A DNA stretch of 64,000 bases from assembly GCF_963678635.1 (NCBI RefSeq), contig NC_087068.1, positions 54,592,467 through 54,656,466 on the forward strand. The letters are read 5' to 3'. The DNA comes from Symsagittifera roscoffensis (taxonomy: Eukaryota > Xenacoelomorpha > Acoela > Convolutidae). Below the pieces are notes generated by a model, which saw only the letters and a list, made by a program, of their open reading frames with translations, was not told the DNA's origin and searched no databases. The translations under genes and the position numbers were made by a program. Positions 49,701-58,229 of the stretch are shown here, piece after piece. Positions within the stretch are counted from its first letter, which is position 1. The number at the start of each line of letters is the position of its first letter.

Positions 49701-49867
49701 CCCACACAGTCGAGTTGAAGGTACCCCTAACTCCTAACTAAAAATCATTTTATTTTCAACTTAACTACCGTCAACTACCTCCTCTCTCAGCTCTAAATAC
49801 CTTAATTTCAACTTATCGGTAATTAATGGTAACTTTGTAAACATAAGAGAGCAAAATAGATGGAATA

Positions 49868-50467
49868 TCAGAAGTTTTTTATTGAAAAATTGACATGATC
49901 ACTATTTACAAATCCATAACCATCAATAAAACAGTTAATTATTTTTAACAAATCATGTTCATATTTTGAGTTTTGTACCTTACGAACTCTTTCTAGAAAA
50001 GCTGAACCAATAGTTTGTGTGGAAGCTAGTTTCTGGTTAGAACATAAATAGTGACGTTTGAATTTTTTGCGTAACAGTCTTTTCTTTGCAACACTTGGCA
50101 TTTTTTCTGCTCCTTTCCATTTCAAATTGTGATGAACAGCGCGGTCAAATTGATTGAAAACTTCGCCAGTTGATGAAATAACATTCGAATAAAATCTGTA
50201 TTTGTACAGAGCGTAAAGACAATCGATAATTTGGTATGTGAAATGAAAATTACCCAATTGTTGTAAAATTTGATCGAAAGATGAACCAATCAGAAGTATG
50301 TGGAACTTACAATTTTCCAAAGAACAGTAAGAATTGTGGGTAGAGACACAAAAATTATTGGTTACTATATATATTTCGTAAAAATCACTGGAAACGGAAA
50401 TAAATAGCGATTTTTGACAATACTCTGAATAAAAGCTGAGAAGAGCTTGACACATAGCTGCAGCCAT
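49868..50467 (-). CDS. Polinton accessory protein of unknown function, ~199 residues
   Basis: Only the polymerase and this gene run leftward. The first ATG is at 50467 (MAAAMCQALLSFYSEY). The N-terminal 110 residues are mixed hydrophobic with several Cys and read like a folded alpha/beta domain. A highly basic patch follows (KKRLLRKKFKRH), then a helical tail. The basic patch could bind DNA or act as a nuclear signal. No known family is recognised. The frame is intact. Confidence 0.55.
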   Translation of the reverse strand: MAAAMCQALLSFYSEYCQKSLFISVSSDFYEIYIVTNNFCVSTHNSYCSLENCKFHILLIGSSFDQILQQLGNFHFTYQIIDCLYALYKYRFYSNVISSTGEVFNQFDRAVHHNLKWKGAEKMPSVAKKRLLRKKFKRHYLCSNQKLASTQTIGSAFLERVRKVQNSKYEHDLLKIINCFIDGYGFVNSDHVNFSIKNF

Positions 50468-50681
50468 CTGGAACAATGATTTTTGCTGAAAATTGTGGAT
50501 TTATATAGGAACACTAACACCTACACAATTCCATATTTGGAAACTTCCCTCAAAAATTCCAATCATAGATCTATTTCCTTTTATGGTTCAGTGAATGACT
50601 CATATTGTTTACTTTCAATTTTGTTTAATCTCAAATTAATTTCTCTCATTTCTCTTCATCTGATCAATCTGTTCTTCAAAA
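50468..50681. promoter_or_regulatory. divergent intergenic region
   Basis: A 214-base gap between a leftward and a rightward gene. It should hold promoters for both; I see no clear TATA or CCAAT pair in it. Confidence 0.3.
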
Positions 50682-51251
50682 ATGTACTCAAGAAAAGACA
50701 CAAGTCCCAATTACATTGAATTCTCAAAAAATCAAACAAGAATTGGGAGATTTGCTTGGTCCCAAAAATCCTACAAAGGGAAAATTTATTTTGAACCCTG
50801 CTTTCAACTATTCAAGAAAAATGAGTTGGGACAACTCGAAAAAAGACAGCCAGTCTATCTTGGTGAAAAAGAAGGAGAAGCAATCTCAGCAATTAGAAAT
50901 ACTGTTATTCACGATGCTGAAAACCTTGGACTCGTTCCTATATTGGAACTCACTTCTGACAAAGAGTCAACTATGGATCAGGAGCTTGCCAACTGCAACA
51001 AAGTGTATGACATAGCAACATACAATAGAAGACAAGATTGTGTCACGATCAAGAAGTACAATATTAACAAACCTCCCTACATTCAGATTCGACTATTCAC
51101 CGCAAAAGAGAATGAAGCAATGAAACAAGTTGCCTATGTCAACTATACTTTGAACAAATTCAAAGAACTGTCCCAAACTTTGGGAGACTTTATGTTTGTT
51201 GAGAACTGTAATGTACAAAAATTTGTGTTGTTTATGTTTTTTGTCTTGTAA
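50682..51251 (+). CDS. Polinton accessory protein, possible PC4-like DNA-binding repeats
   Basis: ATG at 50682; 189 codons. Two segments (about residues 19-70, RIGRFAWSQKSYKGKIYFEP... and about 122-168, VTIKKYNINKPPYIQIRLFT...) each show a basic beta-strand pattern followed by an amphipathic helix. This loosely resembles the transcriptional coactivator PC4/p15 single-strand-DNA-binding fold. The last 15 residues (QKFVLFMFFVL) look like read-through of an intron or spacer: a GTAATG donor-like site lies at about 51208 and an acceptor-like TTTAG at about 51285, so splicing to the next frame is conceivable. The function is unproven. Confidence 0.45.
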   Translation: MYSRKDTSPNYIEFSKNQTRIGRFAWSQKSYKGKIYFEPCFQLFKKNELGQLEKRQPVYLGEKEGEAISAIRNTVIHDAENLGLVPILELTSDKESTMDQELANCNKVYDIATYNRRQDCVTIKKYNINKPPYIQIRLFTAKENEAMKQVAYVNYTLNKFKELSQTLGDFMFVENCNVQKFVLFMFFVL

Positions 51252-51304
51252 TTTAACTATTTATCCTCAAAATCATTTTTCATTTAGTATTGGTGTTGAA
51301 CAGT

Positions 51305-51733
51305 ATGAGTTGGAATATTGGTTTTTCAAGAAATTTACTCTTAAAACTTCACAATAAATTGGGACTTTTTCATTTTGTTCTAGACGAAAAGTCCCAAAAA
51401 TTTTCACTAACAATTATAGAATCTCAAAATTTACCAAACTTGCAAAATTTGGACGTAGACTCACAAATATCTCACTTTGAGTGGACTCTGCATAATGGTC
51501 GAAGAAAAATTCACATAGGATACCGATCTGATACCAAAAAAATAGATCTTGTAGAATATCGTAGAAATGGAAATCAATGGAAAAATAATCAATCTTTACA
51601 ACTACAAAGAGAAGAATATGATAAATTACTTGATATGCTTCCTTCATTACTAGATTATGTACAGATCTTCAAAAAATCTTGTATCATTATTGACGAATGC
51701 ACTGTAGAAAATGAACGTACAGAAATTGAATGA
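51305..51733 (+). CDS. Polinton accessory protein, possible PC4-like domain
   Basis: 142 codons from the ATG at 51305. The region of about residues 65-125 (RRKIHIGYRSDTKKIDLVEY, then LQLQREEYDKLLDMLPSLLDYV) has the strand-turn-strand then helix pattern of PC4-like proteins, similar in style to the preceding gene. The start is uncertain: a pyrimidine-rich TTTTGTTCTAG at about 51383 could be a splice acceptor, in which case the first 30 codons are not real. Overlaps the next gene by 23 bases. Confidence 0.45.
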   Translation: MSWNIGFSRNLLLKLHNKLGLFHFVLDEKSQKFSLTIIESQNLPNLQNLDVDSQISHFEWTLHNGRRKIHIGYRSDTKKIDLVEYRRNGNQWKNNQSLQLQREEYDKLLDMLPSLLDYVQIFKKSCIIIDECTVENERTEIE

Positions 51734-52114
51734 AATTCTAAGAGTTTTTGAGATTATTAGGCAAGACTTCTCATCAAATACAAAAAGTAAAAATTTATTT
51801 CTTTGTACCTGTATTGTTTTGGACCCGGACATAAATTTAAAAGAAATGGACCAAAAATTTCCTTTTGGCGGACTAATTGGAAACGGAAATTCCTGTATGG
51901 ATTACTTTTTTGCAAACTTCAAAATTTTTAGATTACATGCAATTCTACACGACTCTGCTGGATCTGTGAAATCTACTACAAAAAAGGTCCTGGGTATTGT
52001 TATGTTGCACCTAGTCTCCCCAGTTCATGCTTTCTTGGTCACGTGACTGGATTATTTTTCTGTTTATATGTTAAAATATTTGCTTCATCAGTATATGCTT
52101 TGTTTGATTGTTAA
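51711..52114 (+). CDS. Polinton accessory protein, probably frameshifted
   Basis: ATG at 51711. The open frame runs to 52046, but after residue about 88 the better-looking continuation lies in the +1 frame: KGPGYCYVAP, then SSCFLGHVTGL and a hydrophobic tail ending near 52114. The switch falls right after an A run (ACAAAAAAGG at about 51978). The upstream part contains GNSCMDYFFANFKIFRLHAILHD. I do not recognise a named family; the His/Cys/Gly-rich core suggests a folded or enzymatic domain. Confidence 0.4.
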
Positions 52115-52153
52115 TCATTTTTAACAAAAACTCCAGAGAAATCAGTTAACAGA

Positions 52154-52624
52154 TTGAGTCTAGTTGTTTTGGATATTGAATGTATCGAAAGCAATATAGT
52201 GAAAGAATTAGGAGTTTATAAGGATGGACAAACAGAGGAATATTCCTTTCTTCCTACCAAAAAATTCAAACCAACATCCCAATCTTTTTGGAGTACACAG
52301 CATCTTCATGGAATCAATTGGAGCAGTGGTTACGAAAAATATACTGAACTTGAAAAAATTTTGAAAAATCTAGAAGCCACAGACAAGGAATTTTTTGCAA
52401 AAGGTTATGAAAAATGTAAGATTCTATCAGAATTTTTGGAAACAAAGATTATTAATTTGGATGACTACGCTTGCCCTAAAGTTCAGTTTTTGATATTCAA
52501 AGATGAAGAATATGATTGGAGGTGTAGCAACTACCCATTTCGTCATGCAAAAACTCTTCACTGTGCAGAAAGAAAAGCATTTGCATACGGAACATGGACT
52601 CGATGTTTTTTTAACAAATTGTAA
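52154..52624 (+). CDS. DEDD-type (RNase H-like) 3'-5' exonuclease-like protein
   Basis: The frame opens with LVVLDIE, a typical first exonuclease motif (DxE). It continues with a GYEKC.IL segment, then VQFLIF and a Cys/His-rich end (CSNYPFRHAKTLHCAERKAF). HLHGINWSSGYEKYTEL fits the second block of such proteins. There is no ATG at the front: the first codon in frame is TTG at 52154. ACTCCAG at 52136 or TTAACAG at 52152 could be splice acceptors, so an upstream exon or alternate start is likely. It is separate from the exonuclease domain inside the polymerase. It could trim DNA ends or RNA. The assignment rests on motif order only. Confidence 0.5.
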   Translation: MSLVVLDIECIESNIVKELGVYKDGQTEEYSFLPTKKFKPTSQSFWSTQHLHGINWSSGYEKYTELEKILKNLEATDKEFFAKGYEKCKILSEFLETKIINLDDYACPKVQFLIFKDEEYDWRCSNYPFRHAKTLHCAERKAFAYGTWTRCFFNKL

Positions 52625-52702
52625 ATTGTATTATTCTTAATGTACTACCATTTTCAAACTTTAATTAAATTTCATTGTCAACTTTTTCTTTTTAGAGTCA
52701 AG

Positions 52703-52966
52703 ATGGTCGATCAATGTGACAAACCCGTAAATTTAGGAAATTTTGTTTTTGATGAAGAAAATCATGAACGAAAATCATGGAAATTGTTTGGACGTACATG
52801 TAATAGATCTCTTTTAGTTTTTTTGTGCCAACTTTTTGTTATAGTTTTGATGCTAGTATGTGCAATCGTTCGAATTATGTTATCCACAACATGTGAAGAA
52901 ACAACAGTTTGGGTAACTATTTTATCAAGTACAGTCGGTTATATTCTACCTTCTCCAAAGCTATGA
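52703..52966 (+). CDS. small conserved Polinton membrane protein
   Basis: 87 residues from the ATG at 52703. A polar N-terminus (about 35 residues) is followed by a long hydrophobic helix (SLLVFLCQLFVIVLMLVCAIVR) and a short conserved-looking tail, TTCEETTVWVTILSS then GYILPSPKL. I recall similar tails in animal Polintons, always beside the ATPase. Its TGA overlaps the ATG of the ATPase gene (ATGA), suggesting coupled expression. Possible role: membrane component of the particle or host-membrane interaction. The role is not established. Confidence 0.65.
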   Translation: MVDQCDKPVNLGNFVFDEENHERKSWKLFGRTCNRSLLVFLCQLFVIVLMLVCAIVRIMLSTTCEETTVWVTILSSTVGYILPSPKL

Positions 52967-53802
52967 ATAAAATAATATCTACCAAAGAACGAAATTTTAT
53001 TTCCCTAGTTGGACCAAGTGGATCTGGAAAATTGCATCTTATTTTTGATTGGTTGAAAATTGGTACTTTTCAACCAGCATTCGACAAAATTTTTTATTTT
53101 TATCAACATTATCAACCTCTTTATAGTCAAATGCAAAGAAAAAACCTTAAATTTATCCAAGGAGCAGATTTTGACTTGATTGAAAATCTCCCCAATAATG
53201 GAACTAAGTATTTGCTTATATTTGATGATTCTTGTGAAGAAATTTCAAACTCCAAACAATTTGTAAAAATTGCTACTGCGGGGAGACACAGGGGTCTGAA
53301 TACAATATACATCAAACACAATTTATTTCATCAAAGCAAATTAGGACGAGATGTAGAGTTACAAAATACACACATAGTCTTGTTCAAGTCGCCGAGGGAT
53401 GTTTTACAAATCAATACATTAAGTCAACAACTAGGTCTAGGATCTCAATTGAAAGAGTGGTATCAAGATGCAACATCCGTTCCTTATGGTCATTTACTTA
53501 TTGATTTAACCCCAAAAACAGTTGATTCACTTAGGTATTGCACTAATAGTGGCTCAGTTCCAACAAAATTTTACTTACCAGCTGGAATAGAGACAAAGTT
53601 TTTGGACGATGAGTACACAATACGCCTCTATTCTCCCAATATTCAAAAATTTTCCCTAAGGCTTCGAAAACAATTCATTCTCAATTGCCCAAAAGATTTC
53701 ATTCAGTTTCTGAGCGAGTGTTTAGTAAACCTATTAAGAGGAGAGCTTCGAGATCTTCGGAAAGAAGACGTAGTAAAATATCGAAAAAAATTTCAGAACT
53801 AA
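52963..53802 (+). CDS. atp: Polinton packaging ATPase (FtsK/HerA-like, A32-type)
   Basis: Start ATG at 52963, 279 residues. Walker A reads GPSGSGKLH at about residue 18: the usual Thr/Ser after the Lys is Leu. Walker B is YLLIFDDS at about residue 83. Downstream AGRHRG...IYIKHNLFHQ and FKSPRD are the typical sensor and arginine segments of the Polinton/poxvirus A32 group. The family packages DNA into capsids. The C-terminal about 40 residues overlap another gene in a second frame. Length is slightly above the usual 220-240, so the real end may be earlier if that overlapping gene is read by a shift. The Leu in Walker A could impair ATP hydrolysis. Confidence 0.85.
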   Translation: MNKIISTKERNFISLVGPSGSGKLHLIFDWLKIGTFQPAFDKIFYFYQHYQPLYSQMQRKNLKFIQGADFDLIENLPNNGTKYLLIFDDSCEEISNSKQFVKIATAGRHRGLNTIYIKHNLFHQSKLGRDVELQNTHIVLFKSPRDVLQINTLSQQLGLGSQLKEWYQDATSVPYGHLLIDLTPKTVDSLRYCTNSGSVPTKFYLPAGIETKFLDDEYTIRLYSPNIQKFSLRLRKQFILNCPKDFIQFLSECLVNLLRGELRDLRKEDVVKYRKKFQN

Positions 53803-53909
53803 CACAAAAAAGAACTCCTCTACACAAAAGAAGAATTATTTTAAGTTCAACTAAAGGGTTACAATTGATATCTATCATCACACCTTTTGTCATTAAACGA
53901 TTGACATAG
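53685..53909 (+). CDS. small basic Polinton protein overlapping the ATPase end
   Basis: 74 codons in the +1 frame relative to the ATPase. The first half is very basic and Ser-rich (RRASRSSERRRSKISKK). The second half has LHKRRIILSSTKGLQLI and a hydrophobic end (SIITPFVIKRL). The frame has only TTG at its front, so translation may use an upstream start or a spliced message. The charge suggests DNA binding or a core protein. The gap to the next ATG is one base. Confidence 0.45.
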   Translation: MPKRFHSVSERVFSKPIKRRASRSSERRRSKISKKISELTQKRTPLHKRRIILSSTKGLQLISIITPFVIKRLT

Positions 53910-53910
53910 T

Positions 53911-54237
53911 ATGGAACAGTTTGTTTTAATTCCGTACTCAGTTTATCAATCACAAAGTACACTTCCAAGAAAACAAAAATTGGAACAAAAGCAAGAAAAA
54001 GAGGAGATTGTACCAAAAAATTTTGATTCTATTTACAGTGCTGTAAATGCGAGGTTGAAAACGAGCAACAATAAGAATATTATTGATTTAATTTTGAATT
54101 CTCCTAGAATTAAAATCAGCCAGTCAGACAATATTATTTTGGATAATCGAGATACAAAAGAATCTATTGTAGACTTTGTGTGTGCAGCAGCTTTAAACCA
54201 TTATTCCCCAACAGGGCGCGAAAGCGAAAATTTTTAA
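53911..54237 (+). CDS. conserved Polinton hypothetical protein, 108 residues
   Basis: ATG at 53911. The sequence starts EQFVLIPYSVYQ and contains QSTLPRKQKLEQKQEKEEIVPKN and IDLILNSPRIKISQSDNIIL, a layout I associate with an uncharacterised small protein of animal Polintons located before the integrase. The central charged helix could be a coiled coil. No catalytic motif. The end (about the last 10 residues) enters a low-conservation tail where a frame break may have occurred. Confidence 0.5.
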   Translation: MEQFVLIPYSVYQSQSTLPRKQKLEQKQEKEEIVPKNFDSIYSAVNARLKTSNNKNIIDLILNSPRIKISQSDNIILDNRDTKESIVDFVCAAALNHYSPTGRESENF

Positions 54238-54711
54238 TCGAGAACAAGCTAAAAAATGTCAACTTTGTGTCTTCAGATCTCATCAGTTGAGTTACTTTTC
54301 CAATAATCAAATCTACAGCGAATTCAAATTAACTACGAAATTTTTTGAACGCATTCATGTCCTGTCCTTTTGAAAATGATTCGATGATTGTTAAATTTTG
54401 AACTTAAGGCAAACCTTCAGTGCTTAATTAAAACACGATTTGAACACTGTTTTCTTCAAGCGTTTTCTCAAAACTGTTTGAACAGCAAGTTTTCTCTTCT
54501 TGTTGTTGATGGAAGGAAAGATACTCAAATCGTCAAAAGATATCAGTTTTTTTCAATGGCGGATTCCTTATAAAATCCGAACAATCATGTAGCGTTTTTT
54601 CGATTTATCAATTTACTCTATCTGCAAATGCTCTATATACCGATTTTCCAGATATTTACTTTACAATTTTGGAAGCAACACATATTCCTCCTAAACTTGT
54701 TATTAACAAGA
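54238..54711 (+). pseudogene. wrecked Polinton gene between hypothetical protein and integrase
   Basis: The stretch holds good-looking coding pieces in all three frames: LCVFRSHQLSYFSNNQIYSE (from about 54262), a frame 54388-54573 (CLIKTRFEHCFLQAF, LLVVDGRKDTQI), and ANALYTDFPDIYFTILEATH followed by RGTWIPFKI just before and into the start of the integrase. These look like consecutive parts of one protein with two or more frameshifts. No family is recognised. The last piece overlaps the integrase start by about 60 bases. Confidence 0.4.
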
Positions 54712-55653
54712 ATGTCAAAGCAAAAAATAGAGGAACTTGGATCCCTTTCAAAATCTGAAAAGGTAAGATCAAACAGATTGTATTCTAGGGGCAGAGCTGC
54801 GTACGGTTCTATTCAAAACTTGAGTAAAGCGAGTGGTTTATCAAAAACTAAAGTAGAAAAGTTTTTACAAACCAAGACATCGTATACAAAATTTGGTCCA
54901 CCAATCAGGTCTTTCCGAAGACTTCAAGCGTTTTCTAAATATATCAATGAAATCTGGTGTATGGACTTGGCTTTTGTAGACAAATTAGCTAGTCAAAACA
55001 ATGGAGTCAAGTATTTATTAGTTGCTGAAGATATTTTTTCGAGATTTGTCAGAGTTCAAACAATGAAAACAAAGTATGCCAAAGACACTTTACAAGCTTT
55101 TAGAAAAATGATTTCTCGAAAAAACACTCCTAAAAAACTTTGGGTTGATAAAGGATCAGAATATGGGGGAACTTTTAAAAAGTTTTGCGAGGAGAAAGAC
55201 ATTGAAGTTTACTCAACAATGAGTGAAACCAAAGCTGCATTTGCTGAGAGAGCAATTCAATCTTTAAAACATATAATATATCATTACATTGAACATCATG
55301 GTGAAAAATTTATCCCCAAATTGCAGCAATTTGTTTCTACATTGAACTGCCGCATAAATCGATCAATTGGAAAATCTCCCAGAGATGTGAAAAACAGTGA
55401 TTTTTTATCAATATTGTATAACAAATCATTCAAGAAATATACTAAACCAAAATTCAAAATTGGTGATAGAGTTAGAATTTCGAAAAATGATATTCCGTTC
55501 CGAAAAGGATACAAGCCACAGTTTACAGATGAAATTTTTGAAATTTCGACAATATCTACAAAAAAACCTCCAACATACATCATCAAAGATCTCGAAAAAG
55601 AAGAAATTCTGGGAAAATTTTATGAAAAAGAGCTGAGAAAATGTTCAGATTAG
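54712..55653 (+). CDS. int: Polinton integrase (retroviral-type, DDE)
   Basis: 313 residues from the ATG at 54712. The frame is open 84 bases further upstream, but that part resembles another gene in a different frame. The catalytic core shows the D,D-x33-E set: Asp85 in WCMDLA, Asp146 in LWVDKGSEYGG and Glu179 in AFAERAIQSLK. The C-terminal about 70 residues are beta-rich (FKIGDRVRISK...IFEISTI...PPTYIIKDL), as in chromodomain or SH3-like integrase tails. It inserts the linear element into DNA, creating the 6-bp target duplication. It looks intact and is the clearest functional enzyme of the element. Confidence 0.92.
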   Translation: MSKQKIEELGSLSKSEKVRSNRLYSRGRAAYGSIQNLSKASGLSKTKVEKFLQTKTSYTKFGPPIRSFRRLQAFSKYINEIWCMDLAFVDKLASQNNGVKYLLVAEDIFSRFVRVQTMKTKYAKDTLQAFRKMISRKNTPKKLWVDKGSEYGGTFKKFCEEKDIEVYSTMSETKAAFAERAIQSLKHIIYHYIEHHGEKFIPKLQQFVSTLNCRINRSIGKSPRDVKNSDFLSILYNKSFKKYTKPKFKIGDRVRISKNDIPFRKGYKPQFTDEIFEISTISTKKPPTYIIKDLEKEEILGKFYEKELRKCSD

Positions 55654-55696
55654 TGGTAAGTCATTTTTTAAATTGAGTTTCTATCGATCAGTTGTC

Positions 55697-56524
55697 ATGG
55701 ATTCTTTTACTATTGAGCTAGTTTCTAATGCTTCTTTTAATTGTTATCCGAATAACAGTCTTAGTTCCTTAACAAATTTTCTACCGGAACAAATACATCT
55801 AAAAGGAGAATGGGAGGTTGCTATTTCAGAAATATCGTACCCTTCTTTGTACCAAAACGTTACAGAGGGAAAGTTTTCTTTCGTAGATGGACGAGAAAGT
55901 CCTGAGGAAAAAAGAAAGATTCAACCGATGCATGTTGAACCTGGATTGTATCCAAGTATTGTTGATATAGTTGTAGCCATGAATGACAAAGTTCGATAAC
56001 GTATAGGCGCACAAAAATATGAATATAACGGAATGTATGTATCAGTAGATAAGATTACACAAAAAGTTGCCATTCATTTACCTGAGGATCAATCAGTGTT
56101 TATAGTTCAAAGTGCTGATTTGAGTCACATTTTTGGTTGAGATTTAGAACAAAATCAGACAGGTGTTATAATGAAAGGAAAAGGACCACATTATCCTCAG
56201 TATTCTTACGATATTATAAGAATACATTCCTTAATGATTTATAGTGATATTATAGAATATAATATAGTAGGCGATACAAAAACTCCATTACTGCGTTGTA
56301 TTCTTTTCATTTCCATAGTAAAAAATGGAGACATAATATCTACAGGACAGTACATGAACTATCAATCCTTCACAAATCTACAATTTAAAAAATTATTAAA
56401 AAACTCTTTCCACAGCATAAAAATAGAACTAAGGGATACTACAGGTGAAAAAATTTCTTTTGTGTCCGTAGGAATTACACCAGTTGTCCTCTTGTTTCGC
56501 AAGATTTCGGATAATCATTTTTGA
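55697..56524 (+). pseudogene. Polinton minor capsid (penton-like) protein with two in-frame stops
   Basis: One continuous frame runs from the ATG at 55697 to TGA at 56524 (about 275 codons) but is broken by TAA at 55997-55999 and TGA at 56139-56141. Coding continues in the same frame on both sides (DKVR then RIGAQKYEYNGMYVSVDKI; SADLSHIFG then DLEQNQTGVIM). N-terminal SNASFNCYPNNSLSSLTNFL and the following beta-rich pattern fit the single-jelly-roll minor capsid protein at the capsid vertices. The simplest events are single substitutions. Unless the stops are read through or are errors, no full-length protein is made. Confidence 0.85.
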
Positions 56525-56541
56525 TTTATACTTCATACGAA

Positions 56542-56910
56542 ATGGTTGCTCAAAGCTCAGCTAATTTTCCTATTTTTCATGGACATGCAAGGCAGCGTGG
56601 AAGAGGTTTTGGTGCTCTTGCACAAACTCTTGGGAGAACTGCAATTCCCTTCATTAAAAAATATATAGTCCCAGCTGCAAAAAGAATTGGAGCAGATTTA
56701 TTTGAAATTGCCGCTCCAGAGATTGGAGAAGTTGTCAGTGGACGAAAAAAACTCAAAACGTTTGCAAAAAATGTTGGAACAAAAACAGTTAGAAAACAGC
56801 TGGGAGGTGGAAAAAAGAAATTCAAGCGTAGAACAAGAAGAACCATTTCCCAAAAGAGTAGTTCAAAAATCAGTCGCTCTCGCAAAGACATTTTTGACAA
56901 CATAAAATGA
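56542..56910 (+). CDS. basic core-like Polinton protein, 122 residues
   Basis: ATG at 56542. It starts with an FHGHARQRGRGFGALAQTLG segment, then a helical region (IPFIKKYIVPAAKRIGADLFEI) and a very basic tail (GGGKKKFKRRTRRTISQK). Adenoviruses have a processed basic core/minor capsid protein of this kind, and Polintons keep a similar gene beside the major capsid gene. The RGRGFGAL region could be a protease site. The TGA overlaps the ATG of the major capsid gene (ATGA). Likely DNA-condensing or capsid-lining; inferred. Confidence 0.6.
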   Translation: MVAQSSANFPIFHGHARQRGRGFGALAQTLGRTAIPFIKKYIVPAAKRIGADLFEIAAPEIGEVVSGRKKLKTFAKNVGTKTVRKQLGGGKKKFKRRTRRTISQKSSSKISRSRKDIFDNIK

Positions 56911-58229
56911 GTGTAAATCAAAGTAGTCATTTTCGGTACGGAGCGTTTACAAATTCTTCTTTGGAGATTTTTGATAAAGTCCCAGTTTTGGAAACAATTA
57001 TGTCATCTTACACACAAGAAGTATTCCCCAGTACTTCTCTGGATGAAAACAGTATTGAGTTTGAATTTGAAACGGATCGTAATCTCTACTTGGATATGCG
57101 TGATACCCATCTTAGCTTAAAGCTTCAACTATTCAAAGGAAGATTGTTTGATGCTTTCAAAAAAGAAAAAGCAGAACATAAAGCAAAATTGGAGGAAGAT
57201 TCAGATGAGGAACCACAAACTTACTTAGCTTATGTAAACAATCTACTACATTCCCTATTCTCCAACTGTGAAGTTTATTTTAACAATACAATGGTTTACA
57301 ATGCCAATGGGTTATATCCTCATAAGGCACAGATATCGAACGAATTCAACTCGTCAGCAGTGAGTAATAAAGGAATTCTTGCTTGTCATGGATACAGTTT
57401 TGAAGAAAATCCTGATGCATTTGATATGTATCCATTCACTGATAGAGCAAATTCCTTGGGAACAGGGATAACTTTTTCACTCTATGGGAGGCTCGCCATT
57501 GATTTGTTTACTTGCAAAAAACTGTTGCTACCAAATACCAAAGTTCGAATTAAACTTATTCGAGCTAGACCGAATTTTTACATGTTATCTGATAATCCAA
57601 ATGTCAGTCTGAAAATAGTTGATTGTTCACTGTTTACAAGAAGAATTTTAGTAGCTGAACCTAATCATCAATATTTGCAATGGAATCTGGAAAGGGAACC
57701 TGCTCATTACAATTACATGGAAACTATAGCAAGAACCTTTATCATTCCATCTCGTCAAAACCAGTTTATTCAGGAAAATGTTTTCAATAATGCACCAATC
57801 AGAAAGATAGCTGTTGCAATGAAAACAAATTCGGCTGTTGCGGGATCTTTTTATGAAAATCCTTTCAATTATCAACAATTTCATTTGAGAGAGCTTAGAA
57901 TTATTCGGGGTGGAAGAGCAATTATTTCATTAGATACAACTTCTCCTTGTCGACCCTATGTTACAACAATGAAAGCAATGCAGTTTAACGAAGATTTTCC
58001 AGCTCTTTCTATGGAAGATTTTCAAAATCACTATATTCTAGTTTTCGACTTGACTTCACTACAGGATGCCGCTGAACACTTGCATTATCCAGAACTTAGT
58101 GGAGAAAACTTGAGATTAGAAATGTTTTTCCAATTTCCCTTGGAGCAAGTAACGGAAGTGATTGTCTTGGGAGAAAGACTATCAAATATTCAAATTGACA
58201 AATTCGGAACAGTCGCTAAAAATGTTTAA
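56907..58229 (+). CDS. mcp: Polinton major capsid protein (double jelly-roll)
   Basis: 440 residues, ATG at 56907, no break. It is beta-strand rich throughout, with two halves as expected of double-jelly-roll capsid proteins. Landmarks: FEFETDRNLYLDMRDTHLSLKLQL near the N-terminus, NNLLHSLFSNCEVYFNN at about 110-127, YPHKAQI, GRLAIDLF, LLPNTKVRIKLIRA, then RIIRGGRAI and FPLEQVTEVIVLGE at the end. Animal Polinton capsid proteins share this order and are usually 400-500 residues. It would form the icosahedral shell. The gene sits between the basic protein and a small membrane protein with overlaps at both ends. Confidence 0.9.
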   Translation: MSVNQSSHFRYGAFTNSSLEIFDKVPVLETIMSSYTQEVFPSTSLDENSIEFEFETDRNLYLDMRDTHLSLKLQLFKGRLFDAFKKEKAEHKAKLEEDSDEEPQTYLAYVNNLLHSLFSNCEVYFNNTMVYNANGLYPHKAQISNEFNSSAVSNKGILACHGYSFEENPDAFDMYPFTDRANSLGTGITFSLYGRLAIDLFTCKKLLLPNTKVRIKLIRARPNFYMLSDNPNVSLKIVDCSLFTRRILVAEPNHQYLQWNLEREPAHYNYMETIARTFIIPSRQNQFIQENVFNNAPIRKIAVAMKTNSAVAGSFYENPFNYQQFHLRELRIIRGGRAIISLDTTSPCRPYVTTMKAMQFNEDFPALSMEDFQNHYILVFDLTSLQDAAEHLHYPELSGENLRLEMFFQFPLEQVTEVIVLGERLSNIQIDKFGTVAKNV

